From contig CM055108.1 of assembly GCA_029204225.1 (NCBI GenBank), forward strand, positions 21,860,326 to 21,924,325: a stretch of DNA of 64,000 nt, read 5' to 3'. Origin of the DNA: Diphasiastrum complanatum (taxonomy: Eukaryota > Streptophyta > Lycopodiopsida > Lycopodiales > Lycopodiaceae). Below are positions 33,651-44,700 of the stretch, piece after piece. A program made the translations under genes and the position numbers. The notes beneath the pieces are model-generated. The model saw only the letters and a program-made list of their open reading frames with translations, did no database searches and was not told the DNA's origin. Position 1 is the first letter of the stretch. Every line of letters starts with the position of its first letter.

Positions 33651-34570
33651 ATGAAGGATAGAAGGGCCTCTATCAATGATCCAGTGATTGAGGCGGGTCA
33701 TGATATTGCAAGGGATTCCATGAAAGAAGTGTCGCTTCTCAGCAATTTTTTTCTACAAGGCATCAAGGACAACAACGAAACTTTGTCGCACTGTATCCTT
33801 GGTGGTTGCTCACCTCCTGTGAAGTTTCTGTTGATGGCTTATCATACCAAGTATGTCTATCTCTTTGTCAAATTCTTTACTTGTCTATTTCTTTACTTGT
33901 AATTACTGTATCATTTATCTAATGGAATTCTTCATGGTTTTTTGTAGTGATCACTGGAGCTTAATTGTAATTTCTGTAAAAATCACAAATAATAATATCG
34001 TAAATCTTTTTTGTGTAAAGATGAATTTCGCCAACAACACACATAAGGATATTGACTCACTGATACCGGAGATATGTAAATATTTTTCAATAGAGAATCC
34101 CACGGTAGGAAAATGTGAAATTGTGAGCATTGAGGTAATCATTGAACATTTTTGGTGTATTTTTGTTTATCATCATTGTTAAGCATCAATATCTTCATCC
34201 CATTATTAATCAATTGAATGTATTGCAGACACCCCAGCAAAATGACTAATTTAGCTGTGCGTGGTGAACTCAATGCAAAATTATTTTTTAAGTGGTACAA
34301 TCTTCAAGAGGATGTTGATATTTTGAAGGTGAGTTATTAGCCCTTTCTATTTTATCTTCATGTAAACTATTGTTTGTTATTAATATTCATCTAATACATT
34401 GTTTATTGCAGTTTACTCTAGGTGATTATACTGCTGGCGAAGTGTACAGATTTCGACATGAGATCATCCTTAGTCTATTGGCCAGGTCAACTGCTAGACC
34501 CAAAGACTGTCTAAGCCATACAATGTTCAAATTTCAAATGAGGCAATTTGTAAATACCCAAGCTGAATAG
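33651..34570 (+). pseudogene. Broken Ulp1-like (C48) cysteine protease gene
   Basis: Exon-like blocks with matching splice sites: about 33950-34134 (after tttttgtag; DHWSLIVIS and, further on, NNTHKDIDSLIPEICKYF), 34229-34328 (after attgcag; TPQQND, stop, FSCAW) and 34412-34570 (after attgcag; FTLGDYTAGEVYRFRHEIIL, ends TAG). The HWSLIVI, PQQ-N and Cys order and the tail fit the Ulp1/SENP catalytic domain. The catalytic Asp region is altered and a TAA precedes the Cys, so it is a pseudogene. The 5' part (33651-33850) is uncertain. Ulp1 genes are often carried by plant DNA transposons, but I see no such ends here. Confidence 0.55.
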
Positions 34571-35099
34571 ATAGACATATGGACATATAGATACAAAATT
34601 ATAGACATATAGACATACAGAAACATAATTCTTTGCACAGATGTACAAAATCCCCAAATTGGGGTGATATTTTATTGAATACAAATATCAATTTGTACAA
34701 TTGATTGTATGGATTTTCATTGTTCTTCTATAATGTTGATATTTGTTGGAAGATTCTTGCAAGGTGTTGTGTTTTCCTGTCTTTTTCGTCTCTGCATGAA
34801 AGATAAGCAACTTGTTAATTTCTCGATTCTCTAATAAAGTTACATATATAATCATTGACTGATTTACAAATCAGATTAAAATCTTACCAGCTTTCCATTG
34901 ATAATGAATCTGAAGTGTTCTGGTAGAATTTCATTGTGCATTAAGACCAGCTCGTCTGATATAACTCAAGCTCCAATGATCCTCCACTACAATTGTAGTT
35001 AGCATATCTTCATTGTTGAAAATGTGGGCTTCTTTTCGATCTGTGTGACCATCCATTTGAAGGTCTTGATCGAGTGTCATCCAGGTCCCACTTATTCGT

Positions 35100-35640
35100 T
35101 TTCATCTCTATTTGTTAAAGCCTAAACACTAAGCATCATTCAAATTGAAACTTAAATATGATATCAAAATCGAACATGATATTCAAATTGAAACTTAAAC
35201 AAGACATAAAAATTGAACATTATTTCTAAAACCTAAACATCAAACATCATATCCAATTTGAAACTTATATAAGACATCTTAATCGAATATTATATTATAA
35301 TAAAAATTGAAACAAGACATTGATAATTGAGCATTATTTGTAAAAGCTTAACATCAAACATCATATCAAATGTGAAGTTAAGTATACAATGAGAGTTCAC
35401 TTATAGTAGTGGCTCGAGTTCTTGCTTCAAAAACGCATGTAAACACCTCTAACAATGATTGGACCTCATAGATTGCACCTCTCATCATGATTGAACCCCT
35501 AGATTTGCATCTCTCATGATGATTGGGCCTCATGATGTGGACATCTTAACATGATTGGGCCACTTGATTTTCACCTCTTAATGTGATTGGCCTCATGATC
35601 TACACCTCTTAGCATGATTGGACCTTATAAGCCATTGAGA
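35100..35640. repeat. Two minisatellite-like repeats
   Basis: 35100-35390 repeats AAACTTAAA(C)AAGACAT / AACATCAAACATCATATC blocks. 35450-35635 repeats CATGATTGG(A/G)CCTCATGATTTGCACCTCTTA-like units of roughly 35-40 bp, five to six degenerate copies. Confidence 0.55.
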
Positions 35641-36056
35641 TGTGAAATTAAATGCATACTAGCAAAATTCCAATCTTTAAATTTTGTGACAATTGTCACC
35701 ATCTCACTAGAGTTGGAAGCCTTTTGAAATTTTTTAATTCATCATAAAAATATGTAAAAAGTGGTAGTGGACAAAAAATCCCCATGATGATAACTGGCAT
35801 CCAAAATAACTAGTCTACTTTTATCTATTTTCACAATGTGATAATACACGAGGCTAGCCGAATGTGAATTTGAGGCTATGCAAAAATCTCGAGTCCAAAT
35901 ATTGTGGCAAAACTAGGAACTCTGCTAAGTCTAGCTCAATGAAATGAGTTTAATAATAGTCGGCGGGCTTAATCCCTAGTTGTCATCTCTATGTACGATC
36001 AAGATATGCCCTATATAAAAAGCGTATGATATATTGGTGAGTACCCAAAGGAACAT

Positions 36057-36490
36057 TCATAATGGAGATACCAATTGACTCAAGGAAGAGGTGAGATGCC
36101 TGACAAAAACATGACAGTCTGTAACCCTTATCATGAAAAGAATGTGAAGAAGCAAGTGTTGTCTATCAAGAATGAGCTCCTGACATTGCATGAAAGCTCT
36201 AGAAGTGTTGAAGACCATAACCTTGGTCTTCGCAATGTTCACCCCCAAGCCTCGTTGGGTACAAAAGACTCCAACTATCTCTGCAACCTCTCTCTAGTCA
36301 AGGAAACTAGTATTACATCATCGACATAAAAAAGAATGGCAATCAGAATATCGCCAAGCATACAACCAGATCCAGCACACTATGAGATGACTCTCTCCAA
36401 CTCATCAATATATAGTCCAAAAAAAACCGGTAAAATAGAACAATCTTGCTTCACCCCAATGGTATTCCAAATGTGCTCATAAATACCACT
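36057..36490 (-). pseudogene. LINE reverse transcriptase fragment
   Basis: Minus strand reads IGVKQDCSILPVFFGLYIDE, then FYVDDVILVSLTRERLQR with the YVDD active-site box, then after a frameshift FCTQRGLGVNIAKTKVM. This order is typical of non-LTR (LINE) RT domains. Only this segment remains. Confidence 0.75.
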
Positions 36491-36500
36491 TCCATGTTGG

Positions 36501-37450
36501 TGTTGGAAATTAAGCCCACAATTGCCTCCTTGGTGAATGATAACTTAGACAGCCAATTACTTGAAGAACGTCTACAACAGACTTCCGGCTGATCGCCAGC
36601 AAAGGGTAACCAATCCCATTATAATTTTAAGTTTAGATGTTAAGTTTAATAACTTGAAGTCATTGAAGACTTGGCCATCTTCAAGGACTTCCACAAAACT
36701 TGCCTTTAGAACAAGTCTATAGATTTACATTGTTTTCGAGACAGTTTGTAGAAATGAACTATGTTTGAGACAGCTTCGCGAAATGTTCGCGATAGTCCAA
36801 AAGTTCAACTATTTTAAACACCTTCAACTTTGTTAGCAAAAAGTTCACGAAGGGAGAGAAAATTCCGAAGGTCATCTATTTTTCATGTTGAACTGTTTTA
36901 AAGTCACGTTCGCCTTTTTAAGGGCACCTTCACTTTTTTCGCAAAATCTCGAAGAGAGAGAAAAATGCCAAAGGTCATCTACTTTGAACAAGGAACGTTC
37001 CCAGCCACTTCCCAAATTTGCGAAGTGAGAGAAAGCAACTTTCCTTATAAAGCAAAGTGAGAGAATTTGCAACGCCCTCATCCGTGTCAACATTCCCTAT
37101 GGGTTGATAGTATACACTATGTACAGTTGTCACAGAAGCCATATACTTCCAAGTACAAGCGGCTTACCTAATTAGGTGACAATAATTTACTGTAGTTAAT
37201 ACACGGATGAAATCTATAAATAGATAATCCAAGCACAGATTGTTGGTTGCTCCATCCAAGAGACATATTATTTGAACCTCTCAATTACGCCGTCAATCTT
37301 GGTTGTAATTTGCTATTTGTATTGTGCTTCAGTGTAATATAGCAGCAGCACATTTTTATCTGTGTACAACATAGATGAATGCATGTTGTGATTGAATGCA
37401 CTTTCATTATTGTTGTTTGATCGCGCTTGTATACTCACCCAGATCAAAAC
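36501..37450 (+). other. LTR-like sequence, uncertain
   Basis: Begins TGTTGGAAATTAAG and contains a TATAAATAG box at about 37217, followed by sequence like an LTR R/U5 region. There is no PBS or matching copy in the window, so boundaries are guesses. 36700-37080 is rich in repeated TTCGC(A/G)AA and GAGAGA blocks. Confidence 0.25.
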
Positions 37451-37944
37451 ACGAACGCCTACGACTCCTCAGTTTCTGATCAAATGATGGCTATCTTTGA
37501 TGCCTGAGGAACTCGCGATATCATACTGCTCTTCCATTTATTTCAGAACTATACTTCACGTTGACTCTGATTTCAGTAGTACCACACACAAACCATCTCC
37601 AATCTCTTCGGTGGATTGTACTCTTGTTTTAAAAGTATAAATTAATTTTTAAGATCCTATTGGGCAATCAGAACGCATAAAGCTGTGATTATCTTAAGCA
37701 TAAGCTGACTATTAGACTGTTTTTGCACCTAGCAGCCGATTAAAACGGGAGAGTTGTTCCGCAATATTCCTGCTCTCTTCTCCGTTCTCGTTCTTCCTAT
37801 CTCCCTTGCCTCATCAATTGGAAACACCCCAAGACTGTCTCATAAAGAGCCATCACAACCAGGATGATGACAATTGATTACAAAATATGAGATTCAAAAG
37901 GTACGGAATATTATTTGATGCTCATCATGTTGCTTACAGAAACT

Positions 37945-39130
37945 GAGCATCAAAGAAATTGAAGAATTGAGATCAACGATAAAAGAAATTACTATTTGTG
38001 TGCAACAGTGAGACCGGACAAAAACTCCTATTCGTATTTTTTTAAATGCTTTAGACGTTTGTCGCAAATCTTACAAAGCAATTCACGCAATCAGAAACTC
38101 ACGTTTTCAACAAATGCATGTGCAACTTCAGAAAGACCCAAGATTACAAGGATCATTACAGGGTCAAACTATCTCTCCAGATGCTTTGAATGCAACTGCT
38201 TGGCTAAAGCATTTCATAGACGTGCATGGAGAGAAATTGTCTAAATATTTTCACTTGCCAGATAATTTTACAAAATTAGAAATATTTTTTATGTACAAAG
38301 AGTTTCCAAAACAAAAAATGTTCCTTATTTGAGTTATTCATAGTTTCTTAGAATTTAGAAAAGAGATTTTGGACTGGTAAAGATTCTCAAAAAATCATGA
38401 ATGACATTATGTTCTACTTGCGAGTTGTTAAAATCTGTAAAACAACTTGAAAAATCCAATAATGAGAAATGTAAAAAATAATCAGGTTTGTCATTGATTT
38501 TAATGATTTTTGTTTTGAAATGGATTTAAATCACAATATATTTTAATAACATTATAATATCTTTATTCTATCAAATATATTCATTGTATTTTCAGTGGAT
38601 GCTGCAAAAGCTCTTCAAGTGCACAAAGATCAACAAACAATTGAAAGACAAAAGTTGGTCAAGCATCAAAATTTTTTTCAAATGTCCACAAAAATATTTG
38701 GGCCTTGTTATTGATGGCATGGATCAGAACAAAACAATGTTGCCTCATTTTGTCAATGCCCAAAAATTTGAACGAGGCAGATTATATTCAGGTTCATCTC
38801 GTTGAAGCACTTGTGTTTAAAGGCACTTTGGAGTCCAAGGTCTTTTTTAAATATCCCAACGTTCGAAACGATCACCATTGTACACAAGATTATTTGCGAA
38901 TTTGGAAAAAAATCTTCCGAAAACACTTTATTTAGGGAAAATAAAAACCAAACTATTTTGGCATACTTGTCCATGCTAGTAGAGAAAAAAAAATTCAAAT
39001 AAATAAAAATAGGATTTTTGTCGGTGGACCACACCCACGATCAAATTGAAGTCAATTTTATTCTATTTTTTCTTGCACGTGTTGTGCTTGACCAGGCATA
39101 TTAGCCGCCCAAATATCATGTTTACAAGCT
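37945..39130 (+). pseudogene. Broken gene of a protein family with a HTH-D-QID-type motif (DUF7869-like)
   Basis: Plus-strand blocks in several frames: 38120-38330 (ALNATAWLKHFIDVHGEKL, HLPDNFTKLEIF), 38690-38870 (GLVIDGMDQNKTMLPHF, VHLVEALVFKGTL), 38850-39000 (TITVIHK-like, RENKNQTILAYLSML) and 39010-39045 (IGFLSVDHTHDQI). In order these match the plan of a widespread uncharacterised eukaryotic family (DUF7869 as I recall the name): DxMDQ, LQLDN-RENKN, GHTH-x2-ID. Frameshifts and stops make it a pseudogene. Function unknown; acidic/His motifs could hint at a nuclease or transposase. Confidence 0.45.
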
Positions 39131-41480
39131 CAAAAAATTCTTGGTGTAGAGCATGGAATGAAGTGATGCCATTGAAACTTCCATGTTAAAAGAATAAGTT
39201 AAACCTTTATTGTTAGTGAAACAGAGAACTTACCTTAGAGGGATGCCATAGTGCCCTAGCAAAAAAAGTGCTTTTGACAACTCTAGTCTTAATGCTGATT
39301 TCAAGGAGAAAAGCTAGAGTTCAAGATCAAACAAATGTCAATAGCTAAGATTACTTTCTTTTGCTGAATGATGGGGTCATTTTTTCTTTGTTGAATTTTG
39401 ATTTTCTGATTTGCTACAAGGTTATTAGACTTGTATAGATATGTTCATATGACCTTCCTTATTCAAAGATGCTTTTGTCATAACGATAAGAGGCACCGGC
39501 TTCAATGACAAGTGTGCTATGTGATGCATCCAAGATGATTGGTACAAAAGACACCCTTAATATGTTGAAGGCCTACTTCAAAGATTTTTTTTTTGCTTTG
39601 ATGATTGAAGAAAAGCTTAAAAGTTTAAACGATCTTTAGGTAGAAATTAAATGAAGTCTTTAGAACTTGGCATGATCATTGAACATTCACAAGACGTCCA
39701 ATACTGAAGATTATGATGCAACTGAAGGTGCTTATCTTGGACTTAGTTTGATAGGAAGAATTGAATCAGAATTAAGACATGGTCTATTAAATTTAAGTTG
39801 GTTAGGAAGTGCAAAAGGGCATTCGACAGTAGTCACTAAGGGCTTCAAATATGTGCCTTAAGAGTAATATGGAGAAAACGATTTTTATTGCCTCCTTGTG
39901 GGTAGAGATGAGTACTTTGGTCAAAGGTTGTCGAGACCTCTTCAAGGTGCTAATTCTATATGGGAATGATGGCGGTGTTACCAATAAGTCATGGGTTCTA
40001 CATTACTTTTCAAAATTGGAAGCATAGGAATTGGGTTCGTGATAAGTGAAAGGCATTTCCTTCTTAAAGTAGAAGGTATTTTGGAGATTAATGTAGACAC
40101 ACTTTAGCAACTGTTGCTTGCGACTGTTGCTTGTCTTTTTGGAATGGAAAATGTTAAGTGTATACTTTTGGAAGAAATGCTTTTTGGAATTTGGGTTTGA
40201 TTGTAATGGTGAAGCTTTCAAAAGAAAATGATTTCTAGATTCATGGCTTTTTAGTAAAACGTTTTATACAAGGACTTGCTTCTTTATTACTAATTGACTC
40301 CCTTCCAACTACACTAGAATATGTAGGAGGCTTTCAACAACTGGGACATTTTGGATGTTCTTCCACCCAGGATCTAAAAACCATTACAAAGAGGTGTATT
40401 TGTGTGCACACATGCTCATTTATTACGTCCCTATAATGAAAATATATAAATGCTTGAATATTTAAGAAAAGCACAAAAGCAAATAAACACATGCATTAAA
40501 CAATTTTACTTATGACCATGCTAAAGCATGAAACATTGCATAGGTCGCATGTGAGATATGTTATCTTTGTTGTGAAAGCTGACTTGTCAAGTAGTGACAA
40601 TCCAATCTATAGCTTCCAAAAAGTCACTATACCAACTTGACGCTAAGAAGGGAAGCAACTAGTTGTTGCTAAATTATGGTGTAGGATAAAACGTGTTGTA
40701 GAAACTTGAATAGTAGCTCAGAACAGGTTGTATTAGGGTGCTATACCCCTAGAGATAACTTTCTCCTATAAATATCTTTGTGAAAATTATGGTGCAGGCT
40801 AAAATATGTTGTAGAAACTTGAATAGTAGCAATTGCATTAGGGTGCTAGACCCCTGAAGGTAACTTTCTCGTATCAAAATCTTTTGACCTAAAAATATTC
40901 TAACCAAAATCATGTTCCCATCGTAGAACCTTTGTTGAAATATGTTCCACTATTTCCATGGAGGGGAGAACATTGCTCCCCAGCAACACCACCCCTAGTG
41001 ACTTGCAATTGCAAGTGTTAGTCATTCAAAATGGTTGAAGGTGGGTTGCAGTGGTATGAGACGATCATTCGGAAACCTGAACTTTGCTTGACTTGGTGTC
41101 TATAGCTCTAGTGCGCGGGGTTGAGATGACAATATTTGTAAAGTTGGGCGGTTATTGAGTATTTGGTTGTTTATAACCTCATTGTATAAAAGGCCTAAAT
41201 CTTCGTAACTAAAGTTATTTAGATCAACTTTCAAATTCTCACAAGAAAATGTGCACTTGAAGATTCAGACCTACCACAATATGACGACTACATCTTTAGA
41301 TGGTAGGAGTCAGCCACAATGTAAAAGTGAGAAGACGACGTATTCACAAATCGATTTGTGGCTTCTAGACTTCAGAAACAGAAACAATCTTAGTCCATGT
41401 GATGCGACCCAAAAAAATTCTCTTATTACAGATAAGCAAGTGCAATGCAGATAAGATCGAGGACACCATTTTCATTCATA
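39131..41480. other. Intergenic, nothing recognised
   Basis: No coding frame, RNA gene or bounded repeat that I can support. One imperfect short duplication occurs at about 40675-40880 (GTAGAAACTTGAATAGTAGC, GGGTGCTA.ACCCCT repeated about 115 bp apart). Confidence 0.45.
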
Positions 41481-41485
41481 ATCAC

Positions 41486-41491
41486 TTTATT
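41486..41491 (-). terminator. Poly(A) signal of USP
   Basis: AATAAA on the minus strand about 90 bases past the USP stop codon, the expected distance for a plant poly(A) signal. Confidence 0.5.
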
Positions 41492-41579
41492 ACACTGAAC
41501 AGTCAAATGTGCAATGAGGGTTATAATCCAATTTTTCAATGAAATTAGCACCCAGAGTTCTATTAACTGCAGAAAATCA

Positions 41580-41753
41580 TCAATCATATATCACAGAGTA
41601 TTCTCCAGCTTGATCATACCGAAGTAGCTTCTCACCAACTTCCTGAAGTGTAAACCCTCTGATGCGGTTCTCTTCAGGATATTGTTTATCCTGATAATCA
41701 ATTGGCTCCAGTAACCACCCTTCATTCTGTACACTTACAGAGAGCAGATTCAC
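41580..41753 (-). CDS. USP: USP last exon
   Basis: 58 codons after cag|GTGAAT, from [13 protein letters not shown] through [13 protein letters not shown] to TGA at 41580-41582. Matches the C-terminal beta-helix-like tail of plant USP. Confidence 0.88.
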   Translation of the reverse strand: MNLLSVSVQNEGWLLEPIDYQDKQYPEENRIRGFTLQEVGEKLLRYDQAGEYSVIYD

Positions 41754-44700
41754 CTGCTTGAAACATGATTATCAGTCCTAAAGTTGTTCCTAGCTGTTTA
41801 GCTGACTGGAGTAACGGAAATGCAGATACGCAGAAATCATATTAGTTGTGCAAAAGTGCAGAACTGTGTGCATCGAGGGAACTACAAAAGATTTCTTTCA
41901 ACTCTACGGTGCTGAGTAAGCCAGTGCTGCTCTATTGCATATTGCCTCATGTACTGAGTGAAAACTTTAGGACCATCCAAAATTCTTCAGGTCAAGCATT
42001 CATTGCCTTATAGAAACTTCCTCGTTAGACCACTCTTATTCTAGTTATAGATCTATGTTCATAGAAAGGTCCACTTAACTTACCTCGGCACCATCAACAG
42101 CACGTACTAGTAAAGTCCCATCAAGGACAAGATTACTGATAGTAATATCAGCTCCTTCAATAACAAGAGTTGACCTCTGAGAAATTTCACAAACTCCAGT
42201 CAGCTTGTTTCTGACATGAGAATACGTCAGCCCCCAGCTTGGACTCCACACAATCCTGGGCCATACTTCCACTTCCTGTCCGTTGAAGCTCTCTATTGTT
42301 GGCCCCTCTATCTTTGCACCTGCCTGGCAAATCACCAGCAGATTGACATTGAAGAACCTACAATCTACTTCTGCGGCTCCCATTTCAAAGTATCCTCACA
42401 ATTTCATGCAGCAAGAAAAGGGACAGAGTGAGAGCTAAAACTTATCACTACATCCATACTTTCAAGCTGTACAAACTAAAAAATAGCTATGCAAAAGACT
42501 GCACACATGTCCTGTCATCAATCAACAGCTTTGAGTAATTTAATGCTTGTGGACTGTGGTCGTGTGACATTAAGCTAGTATGAAGTAAATTATGATACCA
42601 AAATGCAACTGGTTTTTGCAATAGAGCATAAATATTAAGATGGAGTCCGCATATTTTCCAGTCAATTTCATCGATTCCATTTGAACCTCAAGAATCAAAT
42701 CAATATGAACCATAATTCGAATCATTTCAAAAATATTTCAAAGTTCAAATTGTTGTAATGCAAAATTATTTGAAAGCTTTTGGAAAAATTATGAGATTTG
42801 CTTCTTTTTCTTTATTATTTACTACTTGACACTTGTTCAATGTTGCTTCTTGGATCATGGACGATGGATGTCCGATGTCGGATGTTGCATTGGTGATTGT
42901 TGTGCTTTGCAGGTCGTCACCGACAATGCGGCAAATTGTGTTGCCATGGGGAAGCTCGTAAATGAAAAGTACCCTTGGATCCTTTGGGCACCCTGTGCTG
43001 CACATTGCTTAGACCTCTTGTTTGAGGATATAGCAAAGTTGCATGGATTGCAGAGGTACTAGACATAGGACGGTTCTTGGTGAGGTTTGTCACCAAGAGA
43101 CCGAGGGTCCTGAGCATGTTCAAGGAATATTCTAGCCTCGAGATTTTGAGGCCTGCCCCCACTAGGTCTACTTTTCTATCATCAAATTTGATTCATCACT
43201 TAGATTCTTAGAAGTTAGTACATGAATTACTAGCAACTACTATTAATAACTCAATAGTAATTTGTAAATTCTAAATACTAAATACTGTAGAAAATTGAAA
43301 AGTCAAACTCTAATTTGAAGTTTTAGTGACATTCCACACGTGTTGTTCTACATAATACAGGTAAATCCAAATGAAGTTGATGTGACGAAGGCTCCAGACC
43401 TACCACCAAGGTCACATGAGGAGGAGGACGTGTATGCACTACTCCATGATGACGCCATGCAGTTTCGAGGTGAATTTTAAGTTCCAATTTCAAGCTTTGA
43501 ATTAGCCCTTGAGCCTTAAGGCTTGGGTCCTTGAGGCTTGAAGTTTGAACTTTGAGCTTCATCCCATGTTCTAAGTTCTAGGTTTAGAATTGAAACTTGT
43601 GTTTTTAAACTTGTAAGATGCGAATTGTAACCCTTTGCCAATCCCTGCTGCACGTCGCAGGACAGGGGGAGAGGCTTCCAGTTCTCAAGCCCTCGAGGAC
43701 GAGGAGCCACTAGAAGACGAAGATGACACAAAGACCTTGGAAGATGAAGCCGACAGCGAGGATTCCTCAGAGGATGAGTGTGATCCATCTGATGATGCTG
43801 ATAGCATTGACGAGGTCCTACTCCTGAGCCTGCATGTGCGAGGAGGTCACAGCTTCCACGGGTGACTAGGAGGAGGCTACGTTAGGCTGCCTTAGGGGGA
43901 CTTAGGAGATTGGCCCATTTGCATTTAGTATTTAGTATTTAGTATTTTGATTAGTATATAGAAATTAGGAGTTGACTTTTTTTGAGATTATAAACTAAGA
44001 ACTTGAGACTAGTTACTAGCAGATAGTAATTTGTTATCATGTGTACAGTGTTATTACCATTTGGCATTTATGGATGAGTTAAAACTACATACATGATTCA
44101 AGATTCAGGTAACAAGTTTACATTTTGGTAATGTTCAACTGTGGAATGTTTCAATTATCAATGTTGAATGTCGAATGGGATTTGTACTCATAGATTACGG
44201 TAAGTTGTAACTCAAGAGTTAATATTTAAAAAGTTTACTTACTACTTAGTATTGTTACTTGTAAGCTATCAAAAGTTAGAACTTTATACTATAATCTATT
44301 ACTTGTTAATAGTTAAAAGTTACACAATGCACATTGTATACATTGTCATTTTCGTGAAATTCGAATCATTGAACATCTGTTAATCTACCACTAACTAACC
44401 ATGCACATGTGGTACATTCAACTTACTACATTGGAATATGACATATGTAATATGTAATATGTATGCTGTGACATTCATGTTTTAAAACAAAAAAACCTAA
44501 AACCGATTCGCTGGTTCAAACCTGGAGAAGCTGATTCAAATTCGATTTAAACACGGTTCGAAAAGGAGATTCGAAAGGTACCATCAAACATTGTTGAGTC
44601 CCAAGGTACAATCAAGAGACAGCTCGAGACCTTTATCAGACATATGGGCACAGTTTAGGGTAATACCCAAGGGCTGCAACACAACAGTCATGATGCTCAT

